From Salegentibacter sp. Hel_I_6 (GTDB taxonomy: Bacteria > Bacteroidota > Bacteroidia > Flavobacteriales > Flavobacteriaceae): a stretch of 64,000 nucleotides of DNA. Position 1 is the stretch's first letter, and every line of letters starts with the position of its first letter. Positions 1 through 8,566 of the stretch are shown piece after piece. The position numbers were made by a program, and so were the translations under genes. The stretch covers positions 496,001 to 560,000 of the forward strand of contig NZ_JQNQ01000001.1 in assembly GCF_000745315.1 (NCBI RefSeq). The letters run 5' to 3'. Under the pieces are notes generated by a model that did no database searches, was not told the DNA's origin, and worked only from the letters and a program-made list of their open reading frames with translations.

Positions 1-879
1 AAGATTAGAAAATACCGCGAATCTATTCCAGATTGGATGGATGAACTTGGAGTAAAAGAACTTGGTGAAAAAGTTTGGGAAAAAGAGATTGCAGCGCTAA
101 ACTTGCAAGCGCCGGTAATCTTGAGAGCCAACACACTTAAAACTACCAAAGACAAATTACGCAGTGCTCTTAAGGATGAAGAAATAATTTCTGAACCTTT
201 AAAAGGATATAAAAGCGCTTTAAAACTGGAAGAACGTGGAAACGTTTTTAGAACCCAGGCTTTTAAAAACGGCTTTTTTGAAGTTCAGGACGCATCTTCC
301 CAACTGGTAGCTGAATTTCTTGAAGTAGAACCCGGAATGCGCGTGGTTGATACTTGTGCCGGTGCCGGCGGGAAAACGCTTCACCTGGCTGCTTTAATGG
401 AAAACAAAGGCCAGATTATCGCTACTGATATCTACGGAAATAAACTTAAAGAACTTAAACGCCGTGCAAAACGTGCCGGTGCTCATAATATAGATCCGCG
501 TGCAATTGATAGCACAAAAGTAATTAAGAAACTTTATGGAACTGCAGATCGCGTTTTAATAGACTCCCCTTGTAGCGGTCTTGGAGTTCTAAGCCGAAAT
601 CCAGATGCTAAATGGAAATTGCAACCTGAATTTATAGACAGGCTTATAAAAACCCAGGCCGAAATAATTGAAACTTATTCGCGCATTGTAAAACCAGGCG
701 GAAAAATGGTTTACGCAACCTGTTCGGTTTTACCTTCTGAAAACGAGAAGCAAGTAGAAAATTTCTTAAAGAATACCGAAGAAGGAAAAAATTTCAAATT
801 GATTAAAGAACAAAAGATACTTTCTTCTGAAACCGGGTTTGACGGTTTCTATATGGCACTTTTAGAGAAAAAGGCTTAA
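1..879 (+). CDS. RsmB/NOP2-family 16S rRNA (cytosine-C5) methyltransferase, 5' end outside window
   Basis: The reading frame is open from base 1, so the gene begins upstream; the first ATG at 37 is internal. The visible 292 codons hold the SAM-dependent methyltransferase fold: motif I (VVDTCAGAGGKT, about bases 346-381), the DSPCSGLG motif with a catalytic-type Cys codon at 571-573, and a second Cys in YATCSV at 721-723. Paired PC and TC cysteines are the signature of RNA m5C methyltransferases of the RsmB/NOP2 family. These enzymes methylate cytosine in rRNA; the exact target cannot be told here. The missing N-terminal part would normally carry a NusB-like or RNA-binding region. Confidence 0.9.
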   Translation, partial: KIRKYRESIPDWMDELGVKELGEKVWEKEIAALNLQAPVILRANTLKTTKDKLRSALKDEEIISEPLKGYKSALKLEERGNVFRTQAFKNGFFEVQDASSQLVAEFLEVEPGMRVVDTCAGAGGKTLHLAALMENKGQIIATDIYGNKLKELKRRAKRAGAHNIDPRAIDSTKVIKKLYGTADRVLIDSPCSGLGVLSRNPDAKWKLQPEFIDRLIKTQAEIIETYSRIVKPGGKMVYATCSVLPSENEKQVENFLKNTEEGKNFKLIKEQKILSSETGFDGFYMALLEKKA

Positions 880-904
880 GGGTTTATACCCAAATTTTTT
901 GATT

Positions 905-950
905 GAATCAATTTCAGGTGAAATCCTTTTATTTTCCCTGAAATTGATTC
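905..950 (+). promoter_or_regulatory. 14-bp perfect inverted repeat just upstream of a start codon
   Basis: GAATCAATTTCAGG at 905-918 is the exact reverse complement of 937-950, with an 18-base loop. The stem ends 3 bases before the ATG at 954. No T-run follows, so it is not a typical intrinsic terminator. In RNA it would place the start codon at the foot of a stable hairpin. It could serve as the 3' end of the upstream methyltransferase transcript or as a translational control element; this is inference. Confidence 0.6.
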
Positions 951-953
951 CTG

Positions 954-1520
954 ATGAAAAAATATTACTTAATATTCCTTTCTTTACTTATTTATTCCTG
1001 TGCAGAAGATGATGCTTCAATTCCCGAAGAACTTCCGCCAGAAAATAATTTTTCTACTGAAATCTTCTTTTCAGAATATATTGAGGGCACTTCCTTCAAT
1101 AAAGCATTGGAAATTGTAAATCTTACTGGAGAAGATGTTGATCTGGAAGCTGAAGCCTATTCTATTAAAAAACAATCGAATGGCGCAGGCGATTGGATGG
1201 GAGAGGTTATACTTCAAGGTGATATCGCTCATAATTCAACTTTCGTTATTGCCCATGAATCCGCCATTTCTGAAATCACTTTAAAATCCAATCAATTAAA
1301 ATTTGGGGCACCACTGGATTTTAACGGTAATGATCCAGTTGGACTTTTTAAAAACGGGGAATTAATCGATGTAATTGGAGAAATGGACAATCCTGAAGAT
1401 TTTGCATTAGACCAAACTTTAAGAAGAAAAAAATCTATAACAGAACCTTCTCTTGAGTATAATCCAGAAGATTGGGAATTCTTTGAAATGAATACTGTAG
1501 ATGGTCTGGGTAGTTATTAA
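954..1520 (+). CDS. small lipoprotein with lamin-tail-like (LTD) domain
   Basis: 188 residues. The N-terminus has a short hydrophobic signal ending in LIYSC, so Cys16 is the probable lipidation site. After an acidic, proline-containing linker the sequence FFSEYIEGTSFNKALEIVNLTG (about residues 39-60) is the characteristic opening of bacterial lamin-tail (LTD) domains, a beta-sandwich often found on secreted nucleases and surface proteins. Here it is the only domain and the protein stops shortly after it. No enzyme motif is seen, so a surface adhesion or docking role is only a guess. It stands alone between the methyltransferase and a repeat-rich spacer. Confidence 0.75.
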   Translation: MKKYYLIFLSLLIYSCAEDDASIPEELPPENNFSTEIFFSEYIEGTSFNKALEIVNLTGEDVDLEAEAYSIKKQSNGAGDWMGEVILQGDIAHNSTFVIAHESAISEITLKSNQLKFGAPLDFNGNDPVGLFKNGELIDVIGEMDNPEDFALDQTLRRKKSITEPSLEYNPEDWEFFEMNTVDGLGSY

Positions 1521-1534
1521 AATTATTTTGTCCT

Positions 1535-1775
1535 TTTTCTAACAGGTTTTTGGTTATCAGAAGGAAATCAGGATATTTTCTTGAAAAACTTGCCACGAAT
1601 ACACGAATATTTTATTGGTGCATTTTTCCTGCAAGGTCTTTTTTTGACCTTATAGATTTAATTTTAATTTTTCTAACCCAGAAGATTTTGAGAACCTTGG
1701 AGGAAGTAAGTCCACATTTATACTGGCCTTCCTCTCAAAAAACAATGGAAACAAGTATCAAAACAGGTTAGAAAA
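1535..1775. repeat. MITE-like segment with inverted terminal sequences
   Basis: TTTTCTAAC at 1535-1543 is the reverse complement of GTTAGAAAA at 1767-1775. Inside lies a small hairpin (AAGGTC, seven T, GACCTT at 1633-1651) and a second pair of imperfect inverted sequences around 1690 and 1730. There is no transposase gene and target-site duplications were not identified. Confidence 0.45.
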
Positions 1776-1827
1776 TAGTTGTGATTTCGTAGTAAAACTA
1801 AACCTTTTAAAAATGAAAGAATAATTT

Positions 1828-1944
1828 CATTGCGAACGAGGAGCGAGTGCGGCAATCTATTAACGTACGCACCTAACTTAATAGAAATTCCGTTTTTTAC
1901 GCTTTACAGATTGCTCAGTCGCCTAAAAAGTCTCCTTCGCAATG
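1828..1944. repeat. palindromic intergenic repeat, family A copy 1
   Basis: Outer arms CATTGCGAA (1828-1836) and TTCGCAATG (1936-1944) are exact reverse complements. Inner arms GCAATCT (1852-1858) and AGATTGC (1908-1914) pair as well. A related element lies at 8420-8505, ending in the same TCGCAATGAC. Non-coding and present at least twice, so it is a dispersed repeat. Confidence 0.7.
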
Positions 1945-2057
1945 ACATTCATTGCGCAAAACAGCTATAAATTAAGAAATACGATTCGTTAATTCGAGGC
2001 AAAACCCCTTTTAATATTTTCTGCATTAACTTCTTAAAATATTTCCTTTAAAAAACC

Positions 2058-2065
2058 TAAATTTG
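2058..2065 (+). promoter_or_regulatory. -7 promoter box (TAAATTTG) for purL
   Basis: Exact match to the Bacteroidota sigma consensus TAnnTTTG, 31 bases before the purL ATG. No convincing TTG -33 element at the usual distance was found, so the call rests on the -7 box only. No purine riboswitch fold was recognised in the short leader. Confidence 0.45.
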
Positions 2066-2096
2066 TGCTTTCTCGAACAACACAAAACAACATAGA

Positions 2097-5000
2097 ATGA
2101 TCCTTTTCTTTGGAGACCAGGCCACCAAGGTTTTTGCGGTAGAAACGCATACCAATCTTACGGCTCAAGACATCACAAAATTAAACTGGCTTTTTGGCAA
2201 TACACAACAAATCAACAAATCTGCTCTGGCAGATTTTTTTGTTGGGCCCCGTGCCGCAATGATCACGCCCTGGAGCACCAACGCGGTAGAAATTACCGAG
2301 AATATGGGCATCCACGGAATTATTAGAATTGAGGAATTCTTGCGAATTGATAAGAATTATCACGATTTTGATCCTATGCTTTCGCAGAAATATGAAGGTT
2401 TAGATCAGGATATTTTTGATATTCATATTAATCCCGAACCGATCATTGAAATTGATGATATCGCAGCTTATAATCAACAGGAAGGTCTCGCCCTCAATGT
2501 AGAAGAAGTTGCTTATTTACAGGGATTAGCCGATAAATTAGGCCGAAAACTTACTGATTCTGAAGTCTTTGGTTTCTCCCAGGTAAATTCTGAACATTGC
2601 CGGCACAAAATTTTCAACGGTACTTTTGTGATTGATGGAGAAGAAAAACCTAGCTCATTGTTTAAAATGATCAGGAAAACTTCGGAAGAAAATCCGAACG
2701 AGATCGTTTCAGCATATAAAGACAATGTGGCCTTTATTAATGGACCACGAGTGCAACAATTTGCGCCAAAACTACCAGACGTTCCTGAATTTTACGAAAA
2801 CAAAGATTTTGATTCGGTTATTTCCATAAAAGCCGAAACCCATAATTTCCCAACAACAGTAGAACCTTTTAACGGCGCTGCAACCGGAAGTGGCGGAGAA
2901 ATTCGCGACCGGCTTGCCGGTGGAAAAGGTTCTTTGCCATTAGCCGGAACGGCAGTTTATATGACCTCTTATTCCCGACTTGATAAAGACCGAAAATGGG
3001 AAAATGGGATGAAAGAACGCGATTGGCTTTATCAAACCCCAATGGATATTTTGATCAAAGCTTCTAATGGAGCTTCAGATTTTGGAAATAAGTTCGGGCA
3101 ACCTTTAATTTCAGGTTCTGTATTGACTTTTGAGCATTCAGAGCATCAACGAAATCTAGGTTACGATAAAGTAATTATGCTTGCCGGCGGAATTGGCTAT
3201 GGAAAAGCCAACCAGGCCCAAAAAGATATTCCTAAGAAAGGAGATAAGATCGTGATTCTTGGTGGTGAAAATTACCGAATTGGTATGGGAGGCGCAGCGG
3301 TTTCTTCCGCAGATACCGGAGAATTAGGTAGCGGAATTGAACTAAACGCTATCCAAAGAGCCAACCCAGAAATGCAAAAACGAGCTTCTAACGCGGTGCG
3401 TGGAATGGTAGAAAGCGAAGAAAATCCAATAGTTTCTATCCACGATCACGGTGCCGGCGGACATTTAAACTGCCTTAGCGAACTCGTAGAAGAAACCGGA
3501 GGAAAAATTGATTTGGATAAATTACCGGTTGGCGATCCTACCCTTTCAGCAAAAGAAATTATAGGAAACGAATCCCAGGAAAGAATGGGATTGGTTATTG
3601 GTGGTAAAAGCTATGAAATTTTACGCAGGGTTTCAGAACGTGAACGCTCGCCTATTTACCAGGTTGGTGATGTTACCGGAGATTACAGGTTTACTTTTGA
3701 AGGTTCAGAATCCAAACAAAAACCGATGGATCTGGCACTTTCAGATATGTTTGGAAGTTCGCCAAAGACGGTGATGACCGATAAAAGTGTATCAAGAAAT
3801 TATGACGATGTAGTTTATTCATCAGAAAATATAAAAGATTATTTAACGCAGGTACTTCAATTGGAAGCCGTTGCCTGTAAAGATTGGTTGACCAACAAAG
3901 TAGACCGCTGTGTAACCGGGCGTGTAGCTAAACAGCAAACCGCAGGACCATTGCAGCTTCCGCTAAACAATTGCGGGGTGATGGCCCTGGATTATAATGG
4001 AAAAGAAGGCGTGGCGACCTCAATTGGCCACTCCCCTGTTTCGGCGTTGGTAGATCCTGTTGCGGGTTCTAAAAATTCTATTGGTGAGGCACTTTCCAAT
4101 ATCATTTGGGCGCCGTTGGAAAAAGGATTAAAATCTGTTTCGCTTTCGGCAAACTGGATGTGGCCTTGTAATAACGAAGGCGAAGATGCCAGGCTTTATG
4201 AGGCTGTGCAAGGGGTTTCAGATTTTGCGATCTCCCTTGGAATAAACGTTCCTACCGGAAAAGATTCGCTTTCCATGAAGCAGCGCTATAAAGACGGCGA
4301 GGTTCTTTCTCCGGGAACGGTGATCATATCTGCAGCCGGGCATTGTGATGATATTACGAAAGTAGTAGAACCTGTTTTACAAAAAAATGGCGGCGATATT
4401 TATTACATCAATTTATCACAGGACAATTTTAAACTTGGAGGATCTTCTTTTGCGCAAATACTTAATAAGGTTGGAAAAGAAGTACCAACGATAAAAGATG
4501 ACAAGAAATTTGCCGATGCTTTTTATAACATTCAGGGCTTAATTAAGCAAGATCTAATTCTTGCCGGGCACGATGTGGCTTCCGGCGGATTAATCACCAC
4601 ACTTCTTGAAATGTGTTTTGCTGACAATAATCTTGGCGCTGATCTAGATCTTTCAGCTTTAAATGAAAAAGACAGCGTTAAGCTCCTTTTTAATGAAAAC
4701 TGCGGAATTGTTTTCCAGGCAAAAGACGATACAGCCGAAAAGGTACTTAGCGATAATAAGATTGAATTCTTTAAAATAGGAAAAGTTACTGAAGGAAAAG
4801 AACTGAAAATTAAAAACGGTTCAGAAGACCTGGGTTTTAATATTCCGGAATTACGCGATGTTTGGTATAAAACTTCTTTCCTTTTAGATCAAAAACAAAG
4901 TGGTGTAGACAAAGCTACCGAGCGATTTAATAATTATAAGAATCAGCCGCTGGAATTTAGATTTCCGGAGAATTTTACAGGACTTCTCGACTCCTCTCGA

Positions 5001-5762
5001 AGTGACAAGAAACGTATCAAAGCAGCAATTATTAGGGAAAAAGGCTCTAATTCTGAACGTGAAATGGCAAGGGCTATGCACTTAGCAGGTTTCGATGTGA
5101 AAGATGTGCATATGACCGATTTAATAACTGGTCGTGAAACTCTGGAAGACATCAAATTTATCGCCGCTGTTGGTGGCTTTTCAAATTCTGATGTTCTGGG
5201 AAGTGCCAAAGGTTGGGCCGGGGCATTTTTATATAATGAAAAAGCCAAAACCGCGCTGGATAATTTCTTTAAAAAAGAAGATACTTTATCGCTAGGCGTA
5301 TGTAATGGTTGTCAGCTTTTTGTAGAATTAGGATTAATAAATCCCGATCACGAAAAGAAACCTAAAATGCTTCATAATGCTTCGCATAAGTTTGAGTGTA
5401 ACTTTACTTCTATAGAAATTATGGAAAACAATTCTGTAATGCTTGGCTCACTTGCCGGTAGCAAACTCGGTATTTGGGCTGCACATGGAGAAGGGAAATT
5501 CAGCTTCCCGTATAAAAAGGAGCATTATAATATTGTTGGAGAATATGGCTATGATAAATACCCGGCTAATCCAAATGGCTCAAATCACAACACCGCGATG
5601 TTAACCGATGATTCTGGAAGACATTTGGTAATGATGCCACATCTAGAACGCTCTACTTTCCCCTGGAACTGGGCATATTATCCAAAAGATAGGAAGGAAG
5701 ATAAAGTAAGCCCCTGGATTGAAGCTTTTGTAAATGCCAGAAAGTGGCTGGAGAAAAAATAA
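2097..5762 (+). CDS. purL: phosphoribosylformylglycinamidine synthase, single-chain PurL
   Basis: 1221 residues, the usual length of the large single-chain enzyme, not the split PurS/PurQ/PurL form. It makes FGAM from FGAR, ATP and glutamine in step 4 of purine synthesis, in the cytosol. The first AIRS-like domain carries the AETHNFPTTVEPF substrate motif followed by GGEIRD; a second synthase half follows (GKDSLSMK region). The C-terminal glutamine amidotransferase domain has nucleophile Cys1069 (GVCNGC) and the His1182/Glu1184 pair in MMPHLER. All key residues are present. It is monocistronic: its own -7 box lies upstream and a strong hairpin terminator downstream. Confidence 0.97.
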   Translation: MILFFGDQATKVFAVETHTNLTAQDITKLNWLFGNTQQINKSALADFFVGPRAAMITPWSTNAVEITENMGIHGIIRIEEFLRIDKNYHDFDPMLSQKYEGLDQDIFDIHINPEPIIEIDDIAAYNQQEGLALNVEEVAYLQGLADKLGRKLTDSEVFGFSQVNSEHCRHKIFNGTFVIDGEEKPSSLFKMIRKTSEENPNEIVSAYKDNVAFINGPRVQQFAPKLPDVPEFYENKDFDSVISIKAETHNFPTTVEPFNGAATGSGGEIRDRLAGGKGSLPLAGTAVYMTSYSRLDKDRKWENGMKERDWLYQTPMDILIKASNGASDFGNKFGQPLISGSVLTFEHSEHQRNLGYDKVIMLAGGIGYGKANQAQKDIPKKGDKIVILGGENYRIGMGGAAVSSADTGELGSGIELNAIQRANPEMQKRASNAVRGMVESEENPIVSIHDHGAGGHLNCLSELVEETGGKIDLDKLPVGDPTLSAKEIIGNESQERMGLVIGGKSYEILRRVSERERSPIYQVGDVTGDYRFTFEGSESKQKPMDLALSDMFGSSPKTVMTDKSVSRNYDDVVYSSENIKDYLTQVLQLEAVACKDWLTNKVDRCVTGRVAKQQTAGPLQLPLNNCGVMALDYNGKEGVATSIGHSPVSALVDPVAGSKNSIGEALSNIIWAPLEKGLKSVSLSANWMWPCNNEGEDARLYEAVQGVSDFAISLGINVPTGKDSLSMKQRYKDGEVLSPGTVIISAAGHCDDITKVVEPVLQKNGGDIYYINLSQDNFKLGGSSFAQILNKVGKEVPTIKDDKKFADAFYNIQGLIKQDLILAGHDVASGGLITTLLEMCFADNNLGADLDLSALNEKDSVKLLFNENCGIVFQAKDDTAEKVLSDNKIEFFKIGKVTEGKELKIKNGSEDLGFNIPELRDVWYKTSFLLDQKQSGVDKATERFNNYKNQPLEFRFPENFTGLLDSSRSDKKRIKAAIIREKGSNSEREMARAMHLAGFDVKDVHMTDLITGRETLEDIKFIAAVGGFSNSDVLGSAKGWAGAFLYNEKAKTALDNFFKKEDTLSLGVCNGCQLFVELGLINPDHEKKPKMLHNASHKFECNFTSIEIMENNSVMLGSLAGSKLGIWAAHGEGKFSFPYKKEHYNIVGEYGYDKYPANPNGSNHNTAMLTDDSGRHLVMMPHLERSTFPWNWAYYPKDRKEDKVSPWIEAFVNARKWLEKK

Positions 5763-5781
5763 ATTTTCAACATTTTAATTT

Positions 5782-5817
5782 AAAAACGCCCGATAATATT
5801 TATTGTCGGGCGTTTTT
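5782..5817 (+). terminator. intrinsic terminator after purL
   Basis: AAAAACGCCCGATAA pairs with TTGTCGGGCGTTTTT (one G-T wobble), short AT loop, ending in a T-run, 20 bases after the purL stop codon. Confidence 0.9.
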
Positions 5818-5967
5818 CATTTGTGAATTAATACAATGATAATCAATTAAATAAATCATTATTAATAACATTTCTCTTATAAAAACTCATAATTGTTATC
5901 ATTAAACAATTTATAGTCTTGCTAATATATCTATGCTTATTTTAATATTTCAATTTGAAATAGGCTA

Positions 5968-5975
5968 TAAATTTG
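5968..5975 (+). promoter_or_regulatory. -7 promoter box (TAAATTTG) for the acyl-CoA synthetase gene
   Basis: Exact TAnnTTTG match 35 bases before the ATG at 6011. No good TTG element is seen at the standard spacing. Confidence 0.4.
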
Positions 5976-6010
5976 CTATTTTGCAAAGTATATAATAATT
6001 AGACACCCTA

Positions 6011-7792
6011 ATGGATAAACCAACAAGACTATTTGACTTTCCATATTACCAATTGGAAAAACACGCTTTAGAAAAAGCGCTAGTCACTAAATATAATGGA
6101 ACCTGGAAAGCCATTTCTACTCAGGAATATATAGATAAGGCAAATGCCATAAGCCGCGGATTATTAAGACTTGGAATAAAACCAAATGATAAAATCGCCA
6201 TAATTTCTACCAGTAATAGAACTGAATGGAATATTATGGATATAGGAGTTTTGCAAACCGGTGCTCAAACAGTACCAATTTATCCTACCATCTCTGAAGA
6301 AGATTATCAATATGTTTTAGATCACAGTGAGGCCATTTTTTGTTTTGTCTCTGATAAGGAAGTGTTGGATAAGCTAAATGCTATAAAGCATGAAACCAAA
6401 CTTAAAGAAGTTTATAGTTTCGATGAAATAGAGAATTCAAAAAACTGGACTGAGGTTCTTAAACTTGGAAAAGATAAAAGTAATCAGGATGAAGTTGAGC
6501 AATTAAAGAAAGCTGTTAAACCAGATGATGTAGCTACCTTAATATATACATCGGGAACCACTGGGAGACCAAAAGGAGTTATGCTTTCGCATAATAATCT
6601 TGTAAGTAATGTACTAGATAGCGCAGAGCGAGTTCCTTTTGAACGAGGTACCTATGTAGCACTTAGCTTTTTACCGGTTTGTCACGTTTTTGAAAGAATG
6701 ATCCTTTATTTATATCAGTATTATTCAGTTTCCATTCATTTCGCCGAATCTATAGAGAAAATTAGCGACAACCTTAAAGAAGTAAAACCACACGTAATTA
6801 CTGCGGTACCGCGCCTTTTGGAAAAGGTTTATGATAAAATAATCGCTAAAGGTTCTACTGTTGGCGGTATCAAACAAAAACTATTTTTCTGGGCTGTAGA
6901 ACTTGGCCTGGAATACGAACCATACGGAGCAAATGGATGGTGGTATGAAAAGCGCCTTTCCTTAGCCAGAAAACTTATATTTTCTAAATGGAAAGAAGGA
7001 TTAGGTGGTAATATTGAATTAATCGTTTCTGGATCTGCTGCGCTTCAACCGCGATTAGCTCGTGTATTTGCTGCAGCTGATATTCCGGTAATGGAAGGTT
7101 ATGGATTAACTGAAACTTCCCCCGTAATCGCTGTTAACGACCAAAGAGATAAAGGTTTCAGAATTGGTACAGTGGGTAGACCTATAGACAGAGTGACCGT
7201 TAAAATTGCTGAAGACGGGGAAATTCTGGCAAAAGGACCAAACGTGATGCTTGGTTATTATAAGGAACCTGAAAAAACAAAAGAAGTTTTAAATGGAGAT
7301 CACTTTTTCCATACCGGCGATATTGGGGAATTAGATAAAGATGGTTTCTTAAAGATTACCGATCGTAAAAAAGAGATGTTTAAAACATCAGGAGGAAAAT
7401 ATGTCGCTCCGCAAATTATTGAAAACACGATGAAACAATCGCGTTTCATCGAACAAATTATGGTAATTGGTGATGGCGAAAAAATGCCGGCCGCTTTAAT
7501 CCAGCCAAACTTTGAATTTATCCAGGAATGGGCTAAGCGTAAAAACATCGATATCGGTGACGCATCTGAAAAAGAAATTGCCAATAATGAGCAGGTTAAA
7601 AACCGTATACAGGAAGAAGTTGATTTTTACAACGAAAAGTTTGGAAAATGGGAACGTATAAAAGTAATAGAACTTACGGGTGAAGTTTGGGGAATTGAGG
7701 AAGGGCACCTCACTCCTACTATGAAACTTAAACGTAGAAATATAAAAGACAGGTATAAGAAATTATATGATAAGATCTACAAACCTATGTAA
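6011..7792 (+). CDS. long-chain acyl-CoA synthetase (AMP-forming)
   Basis: 593 residues, ANL superfamily. It activates free fatty acids to acyl-CoA through an acyl-AMP intermediate. The P-loop-like motif YTSGTTGRPKG is at about residues 178-189, and the acyl-adenylate motif GYGLTET at about 363. The TGDIG and KTSGGKY regions lead to the C-terminal domain that rotates for thioester formation. The length and spacing match FadD15/FAA-type long-chain enzymes. It sits upstream of the MarR regulator and the fadNAE genes, which supports a role in feeding beta-oxidation. It ends with its own terminator, so it is a separate transcription unit that may share regulation with the downstream block. Confidence 0.92.
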   Translation: MDKPTRLFDFPYYQLEKHALEKALVTKYNGTWKAISTQEYIDKANAISRGLLRLGIKPNDKIAIISTSNRTEWNIMDIGVLQTGAQTVPIYPTISEEDYQYVLDHSEAIFCFVSDKEVLDKLNAIKHETKLKEVYSFDEIENSKNWTEVLKLGKDKSNQDEVEQLKKAVKPDDVATLIYTSGTTGRPKGVMLSHNNLVSNVLDSAERVPFERGTYVALSFLPVCHVFERMILYLYQYYSVSIHFAESIEKISDNLKEVKPHVITAVPRLLEKVYDKIIAKGSTVGGIKQKLFFWAVELGLEYEPYGANGWWYEKRLSLARKLIFSKWKEGLGGNIELIVSGSAALQPRLARVFAAADIPVMEGYGLTETSPVIAVNDQRDKGFRIGTVGRPIDRVTVKIAEDGEILAKGPNVMLGYYKEPEKTKEVLNGDHFFHTGDIGELDKDGFLKITDRKKEMFKTSGGKYVAPQIIENTMKQSRFIEQIMVIGDGEKMPAALIQPNFEFIQEWAKRKNIDIGDASEKEIANNEQVKNRIQEEVDFYNEKFGKWERIKVIELTGEVWGIEEGHLTPTMKLKRRNIKDRYKKLYDKIYKPM

Positions 7793-7816
7793 TTAGATAA
7801 ATTTAATATTAAAGTT

Positions 7817-7845
7817 AAAACCCTTCCCAGAGAAGGGTTTTTTTA
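7817..7845 (+). terminator. intrinsic terminator after the acyl-CoA synthetase gene
   Basis: AAAACCCTTC, five-base loop, GAAGGGTTTT followed by more T. Confidence 0.9.
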
Positions 7846-7901
7846 TGCATTTCTCATAAATTTAAGTAATAAATATGCAAGCCTAAGTATTTATCCAATT
7901 T

Positions 7902-7936
7902 TATTATGCGTGCATAATATATTTTTCTTAACTTTG
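7902..7936 (+). promoter_or_regulatory. MarR operator palindrome overlapping the -33 region of a TAnnTTTG promoter
   Basis: TATTATGC at 7902-7909 and GCATAATA at 7912-7919 are exact inverted 8-bp arms with a 2-base spacer. Ten bases downstream is TAACTTTG (7929-7936), an exact -7 consensus, and the marR ATG follows at 7954. The palindrome occupies the place where the -33 element would be contacted. MarR dimers bind palindromes of about this size, so autorepression is the simplest reading (inference). Confidence 0.7.
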
Positions 7937-7953
7937 AGAGTCAACAATTAAAA

Positions 7954-8406
7954 ATGAAGGAAAAAACAATAGATTATGTATTGCGGGCCACCTGGATGGC
8001 GGTTTCAAAAATGTATAATGAAGAAGCCGGGAAAGCAGGAAGCACAATGTCTACCGGTTTTGCCCTGTTAAGTATAGACCCAGAAAATGGAACTCCTTCT
8101 ACCTCCCTTGGCCCCAAAATGGGAATGGAAGCCACGAGCTTATCACGAATTCTTAAAACTATGGAAGATAAAGGATTAATTCTTCGGAAGAAAAACCCAA
8201 AAGATGGCCGAAGCGTCCTTATATATTTAACCGATTTTGGTCGGGAAATGCGGGAGTATTCAAAAAAAGTGGTATTGCGATTTGATGAAGCTGTGAAAGA
8301 AAATGTATCAGAAGAAGATTTAAAAACTTTTATCGAAGTAGCCAACACCATTTTATCACTTATTTCTGAAAAGAAAATTTATAAAGAAGAGATAAAAATA
8401 GAATAA
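7954..8406 (+). CDS. MarR-family transcriptional regulator
   Basis: 150 residues, the usual MarR length. It has a winged helix-turn-helix at about residues 45-95: the recognition-helix region reads ATSLSRILKTMEDKGLI and the wing KKNPKDGRSVLIYLT. This is followed by dimerisation helices. The start at 7954 fits the -7 box 18 bases upstream. It lies between an acyl-CoA synthetase gene and fadNAE, on the same strand, so it probably controls fatty-acid degradation, perhaps sensing acyl-CoA or a fatty acid. This parallels FadR in Bacillus, which however is a TetR protein. The effector is unknown. A palindromic operator sits on its own promoter. Confidence 0.9.
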   Translation: MKEKTIDYVLRATWMAVSKMYNEEAGKAGSTMSTGFALLSIDPENGTPSTSLGPKMGMEATSLSRILKTMEDKGLILRKKNPKDGRSVLIYLTDFGREMREYSKKVVLRFDEAVKENVSEEDLKTFIEVANTILSLISEKKIYKEEIKIE

Positions 8407-8419
8407 ATGAATTAAACAT

Positions 8420-8505
8420 CATTACGAACCCGATTAAGAATCGGGAGAAGTAATCTCAAAGTCGACTACTAATACTTTGCAGATTGCTTCGTACCTCGCA
8501 ATGAC
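8420..8505. repeat. palindromic intergenic repeat, family A copy 2
   Basis: Starts CATTACGAA and ends CTCGCAATGAC, matching the ends of the copy at 1828-1944. AGATTGC is shared, and an internal perfect hairpin CCCGATT-AAG-AATCGGG lies at 8429-8445. It lies between marR and fadN. Confidence 0.65.
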
Positions 8506-8566
8506 AGATTTTAAAATAAAAATTTATTAATAACCGAAAACCTTATAGTAAAACCAGATAAAAATT

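Larger units (their letters stand above)
1521..2096. other. 576-bp spacer without a convincing gene, filled with palindromic repeats
   Basis: No supported coding sequence. It contains, in order, a 241-bp segment with inverted ends (1535-1775), a repeat with CATTGCGAA/TTCGCAATG ends (1828-1944), and the presumed purL promoter region with a TAAATTTG box at 2058-2065. A 73-codon open frame starting with GTG at 1550 overlaps the first element and has no recognisable features. Confidence 0.7.

Noticed and set aside
1550..1771. 73-codon open frame in the spacer before purL
   Set aside because: GTG start, overlaps a segment with inverted ends, mixed hydrophobic composition, no family resemblance. 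More likely repeat sequence than a gene.
2040..2096. Possible purine riboswitch before purL
   Set aside because: The leader after the -7 box is about 25-30 bases, too short for a purine aptamer.
4943..5248. 101-codon minus-strand frame opposite purL
   Set aside because: Wholly inside purL with no recognisable motif; a shadow of a strongly conserved gene. The same holds for other antisense frames, including 30272-30607 and 62708-62980.
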